Counted from the stretch's first letter, positions 7,053-16,172 are shown. The stretch: 28,036 bases of DNA from an uncultured Clostridia bacterium (GCA_947631725.1 CANRML010000006.1:1-28036), one strand, 5' to 3'. Program-made: numbers and translations. The notes: generated from the letters alone by a model not told the origin.

Positions 7053-8426
7053 ATGAATAAAATAAAAGATTGGATAAGCAGACTAAAAAAAGGACATATG
7101 CTTAGTGTTATAGGTGTATTTTTACTGATAATCATTGCATTAGGAATCATATTATATCAAAAACAAAGAGAAGCAAGGCAAGTGTCAGAAAACACATATA
7201 ATATGGCATTTTATGAATTAGTAGACTATGTTAGTAATGTAGAAACCTATTTAGCAAAATCTGTTATATCTACAACTCCAGAACAAGGAGCGGAAACATT
7301 AACTAACTTATGGAGAGAAGCTAATATGGCACAAACATATTTATCTCGATTACCAATAGAAAGTCAAGAATTAGAAAATACACAAAAATTTTTAAATCAA
7401 GTAAGTGATTATAGTTATGCATTATCACGTAAAAATATATATGACGAAAGTTTAGCACAGCAAGATTTAGACAATTTAGAAGATTTGCATAATTATAGTG
7501 TGGAATTACAAAATACATTAAATCAATTATCTGAAGATATAAACAACGGAAGAATTACATGGGGAGAATTAACTAAAAAAGGAAAAGTAGCATTTGCACA
7601 ACAAGTTAGCACAGAAAGTAAAGATGGGTTTAGCAACTTAGAAGAAAATTTCCATCAGTATTCTGGATTAATTTATGATGGCGCATTTTCTGAACATCTA
7701 ACAAGCACACAACCAAAAGGATTAACAGGGGACAACATTGACGAAGAAAAAGCAAAACAAATTGCTATTGATTTTATAGGACAAGACAAAATAAAAGAAA
7801 TTTCAAATTTAGGAGTATCTCAAAATGCAACAATAATATCATATACTTTTTCTATTCAAACAAATGAAGATGAAAATATAAATATTTCCATATCACAAAA
7901 AGGTGGACATGTAATATATATGAATTATGATAGAGAAGTAACTTCTGAAATAATTTCACAAGAACAAGCAGATCAAATAGGGAAAGATTTTCTTACACAA
8001 AAAGGATTTCCAAATATGAAGGAAACATATTATTTAACACAAAGTGGAATTATGACTATAAATTATGCGTATAACCAAAATGGAGTAATAATGTATCCAG
8101 ATTTAATTAAAGTAAAAATTGCTTTAGATAATGGAGAAATCCTAGGGATAGAAACAACAGGATATTTAAATAACCATGTAGAAAGAGATATTTCAAAAGT
8201 ACAAATTACAAAAGAGCAAGCAAAACAAACCCTAAATAAAAAGCTTAATATTGAAAGCGAAGGATTAGCATATATACCAACAGAGTGGAAAACCGAAATT
8301 CTTTGCTATGAATTTAAAGGAAAAGTAGAAGATACAGAATTTTTAGTATATATCAATGCAGAAAATGGTAGGGAAGAAGATATTTTAGTTATTAAAGATA
8401 CACCTAATGGAGTTTTAACAATGTAA
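7053..8426 (+). CDS. ypeB: Germination protein YpeB
   Basis: This 457-residue protein has a short basic N-terminus, one membrane segment (about residues 16-35, MLSVIGVFLLIIIALGIIL), a helical region, and a C-terminal pair of PepSY-like repeats (EEKAKQIAIDFIGQD..., EQADQIGKDFLTQKGF... and EQAKQTLNKKLNI). This is the YpeB plan. YpeB is needed for SleB localisation and stability in the spore. The start is ambiguous: GTG 7044 lies only 3 bases after AAAGG, and ATG 7053 lies 12 bases after it. The ATG is preferred for its codon and for giving a normal membrane-protein N-terminus. Confidence 0.9.
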   Translation: MNKIKDWISRLKKGHMLSVIGVFLLIIIALGIILYQKQREARQVSENTYNMAFYELVDYVSNVETYLAKSVISTTPEQGAETLTNLWREANMAQTYLSRLPIESQELENTQKFLNQVSDYSYALSRKNIYDESLAQQDLDNLEDLHNYSVELQNTLNQLSEDINNGRITWGELTKKGKVAFAQQVSTESKDGFSNLEENFHQYSGLIYDGAFSEHLTSTQPKGLTGDNIDEEKAKQIAIDFIGQDKIKEISNLGVSQNATIISYTFSIQTNEDENINISISQKGGHVIYMNYDREVTSEIISQEQADQIGKDFLTQKGFPNMKETYYLTQSGIMTINYAYNQNGVIMYPDLIKVKIALDNGEILGIETTGYLNNHVERDISKVQITKEQAKQTLNKKLNIESEGLAYIPTEWKTEILCYEFKGKVEDTEFLVYINAENGREEDILVIKDTPNGVLTM

Positions 8427-8451
8427 AAGGGAGTATAAACTCCCTTTTTTA
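8425..8451. terminator. Bidirectional terminator, ypeB / VanW gene
   Basis: AGGGAGT (8428-8434) pairs with ACTCCCT (8439-8445) around a 4-base loop, with A and T tracts on the two sides. The stop codon of the convergent VanW gene is at 8449-8451. Confidence 0.9.
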
Positions 8452-10200
8452 ATGTCTTTTATATACATCTTTAGATAACAAATATGTTCCTACAGTTTTT
8501 CCATTTTGCTTTAATATTTTATATGCTTCAGAATATATAGAGCTTGAAGTAGTTTTAGTTACTCTATTTGTAATCTCAACTGTATAATCTTGATCAGTTT
8601 TTAACCCGAGTATTTGGAAATTAGCAGTTCCGTTACTAACTGAACAAACTAATTTAATTGGATAATTACGATTATTCTTAAATTTAAAATCAATTGCTCC
8701 ATAAACCACAGTAGCATCACGACTTGCTGGTGCATAAGAAGGTACAAATTGATGATTTGTTCTTTCCACAATTTCTAAATTTGCATAAACAACTGCATTG
8801 TATAAAGTAGTTGTAACTTGGCAAATACCACCACCAACATCATTTACTACTTCACCACTCACATATATTGGAGCTTTACGATAACCAGCAGCAATAGTTC
8901 TTTCACCAACTGTTTTATTATATGAGAAAGTTTCTCCAGGCATTAAAACTAAACCATTTATTTTATTTGCTGCTAACATTAAATTAGTAGTTCTATCTCT
9001 ATCACGAGTTGAATATTTTGTTGAATATGTAGATAATAGATCAGGAAAAGCTTCTCTACCTAGCATATTTGTTGTTACTTTAGGTGCCAAAATTTTTAAA
9101 GGTATTTCATATTCTTCTTTTTCTTCATTTAACATATTTTTTACTTCATCAATTGTAATTGCAAAATCAATTCCATTTTCACTTGCATATAGAGCATATG
9201 GGTCTTTTGTAAAATATGCATCTTTAGGCTCTACATATAATTCACTATGAATTTTATCTACATCTAATGGCGTTGGATCTTTTTGTAATGTTGAAATTTC
9301 AATACTATTTTCTAAATCTAGAGCTTGTATTTGCTTTTTTATACTTTCTAATGTTTTATCAACATCTACAACACTACCAGTTCTACCTTTTGTCAAAATT
9401 AATTTAGAATCTTCTAGGTAATAACTACTTTCAATTGCACAATCCGGCAATTTTGCAGAAAGAGATTGAAGAGTATTTTTTAAAGAATCTTCATTAAAAG
9501 TAACAGCAGGAGTTATTTTAACATTTGACAATAATGTTTGTAAAACTACAATATCATTTTCTAATAAATTTCCATTTCTACCTATTGAATAAGCTTGATT
9601 TACGGCAGAAGATGTATCAAAAGAAATATTTAAATCAGCTGTTGGTATAGCAGTTTCAAAATCTTTATAAACTAATTTTATTTCCTCTGGAAGATGACTA
9701 GAAATACTTTTATTTACAAAATCCAAAGCTTCATTTTTATCTAATTTTGAAACATTAAAGTTATGTACATATACACCAGATATAATTGTTTTACTTTTTG
9801 AATTTATTAAAGTAAAACAAACAAAACTAGCAAGGAAAAGTGCTAAGAAAACACAAAGCCCAATCAAAAATATATGTAATACACTAGTGGTAGATTGCTT
9901 AATTTCTACAGGTTTAAATTCTTCAGACTTTTTAGTATTTTCTTTAATTTCCTCAGAAACATCTACAGTATTTAAAATATTAGATGTATCTAATTCTGTT
10001 TCACTTTTAGTTTCTTCAGTTATATTTTCATCAATAGCTGTGTCTGTTTTTTCATTAGATTTAATTTGTTTAGTTTTTGATTTTTTTTGATTTTTTTTAG
10101 TTTTTACTTCTTCTTTTATTTCAGTTTCTTCATCTACAGTAGGACTTGTGGCTTTTTCAGAAGAGGTTTCTTTTTCTAACAGAATATCATCTTTTACCAT
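8449..10200 (-). CDS. VanW-domain, membrane-anchored cell-envelope protein
   Basis: The 583-residue protein starts with a roughly 115-residue charged, low-complexity cytoplasmic region (Lys, Glu, Thr-rich). One membrane segment follows (about residues 109-131, HIFLIGLCVFLALFLASFVCF), then an extracellular part resembling the peptidoglycan-binding_4 repeats. The VanW domain follows, with PGETFSYNKTVGERT, GGGICQVTTTLYNAVV and RTNHQFVPSYAPASRDATV. These proteins are widespread in Gram-positive bacteria, and despite the name they do not by themselves indicate vancomycin resistance. GAGGAG precedes ATG 10200 on minus. It is monocistronic here, with its own promoter. Confidence 0.88.
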   Translation of the reverse strand: MVKDDILLEKETSSEKATSPTVDEETEIKEEVKTKKNQKKSKTKQIKSNEKTDTAIDENITEETKSETELDTSNILNTVDVSEEIKENTKKSEEFKPVEIKQSTTSVLHIFLIGLCVFLALFLASFVCFTLINSKSKTIISGVYVHNFNVSKLDKNEALDFVNKSISSHLPEEIKLVYKDFETAIPTADLNISFDTSSAVNQAYSIGRNGNLLENDIVVLQTLLSNVKITPAVTFNEDSLKNTLQSLSAKLPDCAIESSYYLEDSKLILTKGRTGSVVDVDKTLESIKKQIQALDLENSIEISTLQKDPTPLDVDKIHSELYVEPKDAYFTKDPYALYASENGIDFAITIDEVKNMLNEEKEEYEIPLKILAPKVTTNMLGREAFPDLLSTYSTKYSTRDRDRTTNLMLAANKINGLVLMPGETFSYNKTVGERTIAAGYRKAPIYVSGEVVNDVGGGICQVTTTLYNAVVYANLEIVERTNHQFVPSYAPASRDATVVYGAIDFKFKNNRNYPIKLVCSVSNGTANFQILGLKTDQDYTVEITNRVTKTTSSSIYSEAYKILKQNGKTVGTYLLSKDVYKRH

Positions 10201-10228
10201 AACTTTCTCCTCAAATTTATTCTTTTAT

Positions 10229-10258
10229 ATTATATCACGTTATAGGCATTTTTGTCAT
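10229..10258 (-). promoter_or_regulatory. Promoter of the VanW gene
   Basis: On the minus strand, ATGACA (complement of 10253-10258), 18 bases, TATAAT (complement of 10229-10234), ending about 30 bases before the start codon. Confidence 0.6.
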
Positions 10259-10332
10259 TATATTTTTTAATTTTTATTATTTTACAAAAATTGACAACAT
10301 AAATTAAAAAAAAATGTAGAAAATATGAATAA

Positions 10333-10350
10333 GACTTTTAATTAAAAGTC
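10333..10350. repeat. 18-bp perfect palindrome upstream of the SASP gene
   Basis: GACTTTTAATTAAAAGTC is a perfect palindrome with no loop. It lies 33 bases before the SASP start codon, where the promoter should be. A weak sigma-G-like -35 (GAATA, 10327-10331) directly precedes it, but no good CATNNTA -10 is seen at the right distance. Confidence 0.55.
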
Positions 10351-10383
10351 GGTACAATTTTATTTTTTCAGGAGGATATTATT

Positions 10384-10560
10384 ATGTCTAGAAATAGCAA
10401 ATTGATATCTGAAAATTTAAGAGAGGAAATTGCAAAAGAACTTGGAGTTTACGACCAAGTCAAAAAAGATGGTGGAAGTTGGGCTAATGTGTCTTCAAAG
10501 GACTGTGGAAATATCGTAACCAAGGCTATTGAAATTGCAAACCGCTCTGTAGAAAAATAG
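10384..10560 (+). CDS. Alpha/beta-type small acid-soluble spore protein (58 aa)
   Basis: The translation starts MSRNSKLISENLREEIAKELGV and continues YDQVKKDGGSWANVSSKDCG, then NIVTKAIEIANRSVEK. This is the short clostridial form of the DNA-coating SASP: EEIAKELGV is the helix with the germination-protease cleavage site (after Glu in EIA), and the DCGNIVTKAIEIA segment corresponds to the second DNA-binding helix. These proteins saturate and protect spore DNA and are made in the forespore. AGGAGG lies 8 bases before the ATG, and a terminator follows directly. Confidence 0.85.
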   Translation: MSRNSKLISENLREEIAKELGVYDQVKKDGGSWANVSSKDCGNIVTKAIEIANRSVEK

Positions 10561-10561
10561 C

Positions 10562-10601
10562 AAAAAGGGATATGGGAATATATTTTCTCATATCCTTTTT
10601 T
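10562..10601 (+). terminator. Terminator of the SASP gene
   Basis: AAAAAGGGATATGGGAA pairs with TTCTCATATCCTTTTTT (one bulged G and one G-U), loop near 10579-10583, followed by a T-tract. It begins just after the stop codon. Confidence 0.85.
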
Positions 10602-10627
10602 GCAGAAACAACATATTATATAATACA

Positions 10628-10656
10628 TTGCATTTTTAGAAATCTTGTAGTACAAT
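10628..10656 (+). promoter_or_regulatory. Promoter of murF
   Basis: TTGCAT (10628-10633), 17 bases, TACAAT (10651-10656), 31 bases before the murF ATG. Confidence 0.65.
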
Positions 10657-10687
10657 AGCATTATCAAAAACTAGGGAGGAAAAACAT

Positions 10688-12064
10688 ATGGAAAATAAAA
10701 TAACGGTAAAAGAGATTATTAATATAACACAAGCAAAAATGATTCAAGGAAATTTAAATGAAGTTTGCACTATATTTTCATATGATACAAGAGATTTAAA
10801 ACCAGAAGCAACCTTTATTGGAATAAAAACAGGAGATATAGATGGAAGCAACTTTTGGGAAGAAGCATTTAAAATGGGATGTAAAGTTGCAATAATACAA
10901 CCAGTTGAATTAAATGAAAAAATATTAGAAAAATGGAAAGACAGAACTATTCTAGTTGTAGAAGATACAATACTTGCTGCACAAAAAATAGCAAAGTATA
11001 AAAGAGAAAAATATGGAAAAAATTTAAAAGTTGTAGCAATAACAGGAAGTGTAGGAAAAACAAGTACAAAAGATATTGTAGCAAATGTTATTTCTCAGCA
11101 ATTTAATACATTAAAAACCATTGGGAACTATAATAACCATATAGGATTGCCATTTACATTATTGCATTTGACAAATGAAGAAGTAGCAGTAGTGGAAATG
11201 GGGATGAATCACTTTGGAGAAATTAGTTTATTAACAAATATTGCAAAACCAGATATTGCAATTATTACAAATATCGGTACATCACATATAGGGAATCTAG
11301 GCTCTAGAGAAAATATATTAAAAGCAAAATTAGAGATTTTAGAAGGGATGGATAAAAAAGAAATTATAATAAATAATGATAATGATTTATTACATAATTG
11401 GAACCTTGAAAATAAAGAAGATAGTAAGTTATATATGCATACATTTGGGATGGAAAATGAATCAGAAGTATGGGCTGAAGATGTCAAATTACAAGAAAAT
11501 AGTAGTACATTTTTATGCCATATAGGACAAGAGAAAATACAAATTACAGTCCCAGTAGGAGGAATTCACTTTGTATATAATGCATTATGTGCTGCACTTG
11601 TAGGAAAAATACTTGGAATTGAAATAGATAAAATAAAAAAAGGAATTGAAAACTTTGAATTAACAAAAAAGAGGATGGAAATAATTAAAAAAGAAAATGA
11701 TATCACAATTATAAATGATGCATATAATGCTAGTTTAGAATCAATAAAAGCGGCAATACAGTATTTAGAAGGATATAAAGGACATAGAAAAATAGCTGTA
11801 TTGGGAGATATATTTGAATTAGGAGATTATGCAGAAAAGATACATAGACAAGTAGGGCAAGTAGTAGCAAATTCAGATATTGATATTCTAGTATGCTCTG
11901 GAGAAAATAGTAAATATATAGTTGAAGAAGCAAAAGGAAAAGAAACATATTATTTTAAAACTAGAGAAGAAATAAAAAAATATTTAAAAGAGCAAACAAA
12001 GTCACAGGACGTAATTTTGATAAAAGCATCAAATGGGATGAAATTTTATGAACTTTGCAACTAA
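10688..12064 (+). CDS. murF: UDP-MurNAc-tripeptide--D-alanyl-D-alanine ligase MurF
   Basis: MurF adds D-Ala-D-Ala to UDP-MurNAc-tripeptide, the last cytoplasmic step of peptidoglycan precursor synthesis. The 458-residue length fits. The ATP site ITGSVGKTSTKD, the central-domain VEMGMNHFGEI, the TNIGTSHIGNLGS segment and the C-terminal NDAYNASLESIKAAI are all present and typical of MurF rather than MurC/D/E. AGGGAGG lies upstream of the ATG. The gene is transcribed alone between its own promoter and terminator. Confidence 0.95.
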   Translation: MENKITVKEIINITQAKMIQGNLNEVCTIFSYDTRDLKPEATFIGIKTGDIDGSNFWEEAFKMGCKVAIIQPVELNEKILEKWKDRTILVVEDTILAAQKIAKYKREKYGKNLKVVAITGSVGKTSTKDIVANVISQQFNTLKTIGNYNNHIGLPFTLLHLTNEEVAVVEMGMNHFGEISLLTNIAKPDIAIITNIGTSHIGNLGSRENILKAKLEILEGMDKKEIIINNDNDLLHNWNLENKEDSKLYMHTFGMENESEVWAEDVKLQENSSTFLCHIGQEKIQITVPVGGIHFVYNALCAALVGKILGIEIDKIKKGIENFELTKKRMEIIKKENDITIINDAYNASLESIKAAIQYLEGYKGHRKIAVLGDIFELGDYAEKIHRQVGQVVANSDIDILVCSGENSKYIVEEAKGKETYYFKTREEIKKYLKEQTKSQDVILIKASNGMKFYELCN

Positions 12065-12087
12065 TAAAAATTGAATATAATAAAACG

Positions 12088-12117
12088 AAAAATCCATAAA
12101 AAAGTATGGATTTTTTT
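12088..12117 (+). terminator. Terminator of murF
   Basis: AAAAATCCATA (12088-12098) pairs with TATGGATTTTT (from 12105), followed by a run of T. Confidence 0.88.
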
Positions 12118-12125
12118 GAAATTTA

Positions 12126-12134
12126 TGGTATAAT
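12126..12134 (+). promoter_or_regulatory. Extended -10 promoter of the J-domain gene
   Basis: TGGTATAAT matches the extended -10 pattern (TGN before TATAAT at 12129-12134). No convincing -35 box is present at the usual distance, since that position falls in the murF terminator. Confidence 0.6.
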
Positions 12135-12174
12135 GTAATTACCTATTTTAAAAACAAATGGGAGAGGATGTTAA

Positions 12175-13053
12175 ATGATATATAAAGATTATTATAAAAT
12201 ACTAGGCTTAGAAACAAGTCGAGTTTCTATAGAAGAAATAAAAACAGCATATAGAGTATCTGCAAAAAAATACCATCCAGATTTAAATGTTGGAAATGAA
12301 TTAGCAGAAGAAAGAATTAAAGATATAAATGAAGCTTATCGAATTTTATCAGTACCAGCGTCAAAAAGAAAATATGATAGAACATGGAATGCTCATAATG
12401 CAAGAGAAACACAAAAAAATTTGAGAACTAAAGAATCAATTTTTGAAATGTTTTTAGGAAATGTAGAAAAAGTAGCAGGAAATTCTAAACAAGAACCAAT
12501 AGTTGGACAAGATATTGAAACAGAAATCGAAGTACCAATCGAAGAAGCATATTTTGGTGGTGAGAAGAAAATATCACTTAAAGCAGTAGATGGTAAAAAC
12601 AAAACATTTTCAATAACTATACCAAAAGGAATACAAAATGGAGCTAAAATTAGACTATTAGGGCAAGGAAAAGAAGGCACAAATGGTGGTAAAAATGGAA
12701 ATCTATATATAAAAATAAAGATACAAGATAATAAAACATTTAAATTAAATGGAAATGATTTATATACAGATTTATTATTAACTCCTTGGGAAGCGGGCTT
12801 AGGCGCTAGAGTAACAATCCCTACAATGGAGGATGAAACTAAAATATATATTCCTCAAGGAATACAAAGTGGCGAAAAACTAAAAATCCCTAATAAAGGA
12901 TACCATACTACACAAGGAGGAAAAGGAGATTTAATAGCAGAAATAAAAATAGTTGTTCCTCGCGATATGTCAGAAGAAGAAAGAGCATTATATGAACAAT
13001 TAAAAGAAATTTCAAAATTCAAACCAAGGGAAGAAACAAAAAAAGAAGCTTAA
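12175..13053 (+). CDS. J-domain co-chaperone, DnaJ/CbpA-like
   Basis: The 292-residue protein has an N-terminal J domain (residues about 4-65) with the HPD motif in KKYHPDLN, which stimulates DnaK ATPase. It continues into the two DnaJ C-terminal beta domains (QDIETEIEVPIEEAYFGGEKKI..., FSITIPKGIQNGAKIRLLGQGKEG...). The CxxCxGxG zinc-finger region of full DnaJ is absent, so it is a type II, CbpA-like protein and probably an accessory rather than the main DnaJ. GGAGAGGATG precedes the ATG. It is followed by a separate strong promoter, so it need not belong to the next operon. Confidence 0.88.
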   Translation: MIYKDYYKILGLETSRVSIEEIKTAYRVSAKKYHPDLNVGNELAEERIKDINEAYRILSVPASKRKYDRTWNAHNARETQKNLRTKESIFEMFLGNVEKVAGNSKQEPIVGQDIETEIEVPIEEAYFGGEKKISLKAVDGKNKTFSITIPKGIQNGAKIRLLGQGKEGTNGGKNGNLYIKIKIQDNKTFKLNGNDLYTDLLLTPWEAGLGARVTIPTMEDETKIYIPQGIQSGEKLKIPNKGYHTTQGGKGDLIAEIKIVVPRDMSEEERALYEQLKEISKFKPREETKKEA

Positions 13054-13077
13054 ATTTATAATTTACATAAATTTATA

Positions 13078-13106
13078 TTGACATGTAGCTTGTTTTAATG
13101 TATAAT
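13078..13106 (+). promoter_or_regulatory. Perfect-consensus promoter of the coupling-protein operon
   Basis: TTGACA (13078-13083), exactly 17 bases, TATAAT (13101-13106). An inverted repeat TAGCTTGT (13086-13093) / ACAAGCTA (13127-13134) starts in the spacer and ends about 21 bases past the likely start site, where a repressor could bind or a leader hairpin could form. Confidence 0.85.
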
Positions 13107-13168
13107 AAAGAGTGGGCATACTAAAGACAAGCTATGTGAATTCATAGAAGTGAGGTGTCATAAGAAAG

Positions 13169-13693
13169 ATGGAGACGTGGCAAGGAAAGCACTTTAGTAT
13201 CACAGATCCTAAAGATGTAAAAACTGTAATTTATCAAGTAAATAAAACAGAAAAAGAATTTTTAGAAGAATCACCAAAATACACAATACAAAGGTTAGAT
13301 TACACACAAGAAATTAGAGGTGATGCGACTAGAAAAACTTTCTATGTAGACAATCCATCAAAAGATGAAGACCAATTAGTAATATTATCTTTTGGAAATG
13401 ATAGGGTTGTTGTTAATATGGCACTACTGGAGGGAGACAGAATATCAATTTCTAAAAAACCAATGCCATTGAAATTTGACAGTATATATAATGAAATGGA
13501 AACAGAATACAAAGATTTCCAATACACACCAAATCTAAAGAGACCAATATGTATTATTGACCCAGAAACAACAGAAGAAGTAGAGCCGGTGCTATATTTT
13601 GATGAGAATACAAATGAAGTGAAAGGCAAATGTAAATTAAAACCATACAAATCTTATTTTGCCTTTGAAATCAGAGACAAAAAGGATTTTTAA
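13169..13693 (+). CDS. Unknown soluble protein upstream of the coupling ATPase
   Basis: I do not recognise this 174-residue protein. It has no signal peptide or membrane segment and appears beta-rich, with alternating hydrophobic and charged residues (QLVILSFGNDRVVVNMALLEGDRISI). The C-terminal half contains short charged and proline-containing turns. GAGGTG lies 11 bases before the ATG, and a closer AAGAAAG is also present. It is the first gene after the consensus promoter and is followed 14 bases later by the next unknown gene and then the VirD4/TraG homologue, so a role linked to that ATPase is a guess from context only. Confidence 0.7.
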   Translation: METWQGKHFSITDPKDVKTVIYQVNKTEKEFLEESPKYTIQRLDYTQEIRGDATRKTFYVDNPSKDEDQLVILSFGNDRVVVNMALLEGDRISISKKPMPLKFDSIYNEMETEYKDFQYTPNLKRPICIIDPETTEEVEPVLYFDENTNEVKGKCKLKPYKSYFAFEIRDKKDF

Positions 13694-13707
13694 GGAGGAA
13701 GTTTGAA

Positions 13708-14064
13708 ATGGGAAATCCAGGAGCACAAAAAGATGTCGATAAAAAAATGCAAATAGTAGTTGCAAGTGCTTGTATTGAAGCATTAGCAAATACATTAAAA
13801 CCAGAACAACAAGCAGGAGATGCAACACAAGTAGATGTAGCTGGACAAAAAAGTATCGACCAAATCTCAGAACAATTTATGAATATAAAAGTTTCTGCAC
13901 ATGATTTTGGACAAGACGAAAAAGGTTTTTATAGAGATATACAAGGTAAAAAAGTATACATGGATAGCAGATTAGTAAAAAAACTAAAAAATGATCGTAT
14001 CAAAGCAGGAAGAACAATAAACATCAAAGGTGAATCAGAAAAACAAGAAGATATCGATAGATAG
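13708..14064 (+). CDS. Unknown 118-aa soluble protein
   Basis: I do not recognise this protein. It has a helical N-terminal half (KKMQIVVASACIEALANTLK) and a basic C-terminal half (DSRLVKKLKNDRIKAGRTINIKGESEKQEDIDR) that could bind nucleic acid or a partner. No cysteines form a metal site and no membrane segment is present. AAGGAGG sits 9 bases before the ATG. The gap to the coupling-protein start is 27 bases, so the three genes look like one operon. Confidence 0.7.
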   Translation: MGNPGAQKDVDKKMQIVVASACIEALANTLKPEQQAGDATQVDVAGQKSIDQISEQFMNIKVSAHDFGQDEKGFYRDIQGKKVYMDSRLVKKLKNDRIKAGRTINIKGESEKQEDIDR

Positions 14065-14091
14065 TTTAACTAAAGATAGTAGGTGAATTGT

Positions 14092-16114
14092 ATGAATTAC
14101 AAGATACAAGGAGCAATTAGAAGAAATAGAACAAATTTTATAATATGTGCAATACTATGGGTATTTTTAACCATAGTATTTGTTTCGCCTTTATCCCTTA
14201 GTATTTTCCAAGCAAATCAAGGAGGAAACTTTGAAGGAACTGTATTTTTTGAGCAAATTGCACAAAATGTTATGCACCCATTTAAAGCATTAGGAAATCA
14301 ATTTGCACAAGGAGCAATTGGAAGTTTTTTCCCTATATGGCTTGGATTTTCTATATTTTATTTAATATTTTTCTTCATAGGGTTTGTGCGTACTGCACCA
14401 AAAAATGAGTTTTCTGATATAGAACATGGTTCTAGTGATTGGAGTAAACATGGTGAACAATATCATATTTTAAATAAAAATAAAGGAATTATACTTGCAG
14501 AAAATAATTACTTACCAGTTGATAAAAGAGGAAATGTAAATGTATTAGTCGTTGGACGGATCAGGATCTGGTAAATCTGCATCATATTCTATACCAAATG
14601 CATATCAAATGTTAGGATCATATGTATTTACAGACCCAAAAGGAGAACTATATGACAGAACAGCAGGATATTTAAGAGATAATGGATATCAAATAAAAGT
14701 ATTAAATTTAGTTAGACCACAATGTAGTGATGGATATAACCCATTAAAACATATCAATTCAGAAATAGATGTTGATGTTATCGCAAATACAATAATTAGA
14801 GGTCAAAAATCAGAAGGAAGCACAGCAGAACCATTTTGGGATGACTCAGCAGAGATGCTTTTAAAAGCTTTAATTTATTATTTATTAGCAACTAGACCAC
14901 CAGAAGAACAGAACTTAGCAAGTTGTGCAGAACTAGTTAGAGCAGCAAACAATAAAGGTGGAAGCAACTTATTAACAGACTTAATTAGTGTATTACCATA
15001 TGACCATCCAGCAAGGATGTACTATAAATCTATAGAAATAGCACCAGAAAAGACCTATAGTTCTATTTTAAGTACATTACAATCAAAACTAGGAAAATTT
15101 GACTCAAAAGAAATTGCAGAATTAACATCAACAGATACAATAGATTTTGAAGAAATCGGTAATAGAAAAACAGCAGTATATGTTATTTCCTCAGATACTC
15201 ATACAGCATATGACTTTTTATTAACAATATTTTTCTCTCAAATGATACAACAGTTATATGATTATGCAGACCTAAATGGAGGAAAGCTAAAAACTCAAAC
15301 ATTTTTCATTTTAGACGAATTTGCAAACATTGGAAAAATACCAGACTTTGATAAAAAAATATCAACTTCAAGAAGTAGAAATATATCATTTAGTGTTATA
15401 TTACAAAATGTAGATCAACTAGAAGCCGTTTATGAAAAATCATATGAAACTATTATGGGTAACTGTGACACACATGTATTTTTAGGAAGTAACTCATATA
15501 AAACAGTCGAATATTTTTCAAAACAACTAGGGGAAAAGACAATAGAAAGAGATAGTATATCAATAAATAGAGATAGACAAAACTGGAAAACTGGAAAAAG
15601 TGTATCTGACCAAGTTATGGCAAGAGCTTTAATGACACCAGATGAACTCCGTAGGATGGATATGGATGATTGTATAATCTTTGTAAAGGGACTAAAGCCA
15701 GTAAAAACTAAAAAATTCTATTATTTTAGAAAACCAATGGCAAGAGAATTAGCAGCACATGAGATTAGTCATAATGATATTGGAGAAATTGAAAGAGGAC
15801 AATGGAGAAAATATAATCCATATAACCCATATGTACCAGAAGAAGATGAAGAAAAAAAGGTAGAAAATTTAAAAATAGAATCTTTGGACGATTTATTTGA
15901 AGATATTGAGGAACCAAAACAACAGCAAAATCAAGAGCCAGAATTAGAACCAATAACAGTTGGAATTGAAAAAGAAAAGAATAAGCCAACAGGAATATTA
16001 GAAGAAATGGGAGAGGCTCCAGTATTACCACAGCAAGAAGATACATATGATTTACAAAAAGAATTGGAAGCAAAATTTGATGAGTTATTTGGACCTTTAG
16101 ATGATAATAATTAA
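14092..16114 (+). pseudogene. VirD4/TraG-type coupling ATPase, frameshifted in Walker A
   Basis: Read with one base removed at about 14557, this encodes a 673-residue type IV coupling protein. Two N-terminal membrane segments (FIICAILWVFLTIVFVSPLS and IWLGFSIFYLIFFFIGFV) are followed by Walker A GGSGSGKS (about residues 155-162), FTDPKGELYDRTAGYL, Walker B FFILDEFANIGKIPDF, and the QNVDQLEAVYEKSYETIMGN and GSNSYKT segments, with an acidic Gln/Glu/Pro-rich tail. As given, the first part stops at 14574 (start ATG 14092 after AGTAGGTG). The second part is open from TTG 14552 to 16114 but has no ribosome site. The rest of the ATPase is intact with normal codon use, so the break is either recent or a sequencing error. 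Family members pump DNA or proteins into a type IV secretion channel; no channel genes are nearby. Confidence 0.88.
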
Positions 16115-16171
16115 AAGATATGTTTTATACATATCTTTTTTTGTTGACAAACTTCCGTTTGTATGATATAA
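16069..16171 (+). repeat. 103-bp direct repeat, copy 1 (target-site duplication)
   Basis: This is identical at every base to 16445-16547. It contains the last codons of the coupling-protein gene, its terminator and a promoter. One further base (C16172 = C16548) also matches but is needed as the first base of the left inverted repeat of the element, so 103 bp is the cleanest duplication length. Confidence 0.95.
16113..16142 (+). terminator. Terminator of the coupling-protein gene
   Basis: AGATATG (16116-16122) pairs with CATATCT (16130-16136), followed by seven Ts. It begins at the stop codon and is repeated at 16489-16518. Confidence 0.88.
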
Positions 16172-16172
16172 C
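16144..16172 (+). promoter_or_regulatory. Duplicated promoter reading into the inserted element
   Basis: TTGACA (16144-16149), 17 bases, TATAAC (16167-16172). The last base of the -10 box is the first base of the element. Transcription would start near 16179, within the left inverted repeat. Confidence 0.6.

Noticed and set aside
8449..10200. VanW domain as evidence for a vancomycin resistance cluster
   Set aside because: No vanA/B ligase, vanH, vanX or vanRS genes are near; VanW-domain proteins are common in susceptible Gram-positive bacteria.
14552..16114. The downstream half of the coupling ATPase as a separate gene starting at TTG
   Set aside because: No Shine-Dalgarno site precedes it, the start would replace the first glycine of Walker A, and the two halves join seamlessly when one base is removed.
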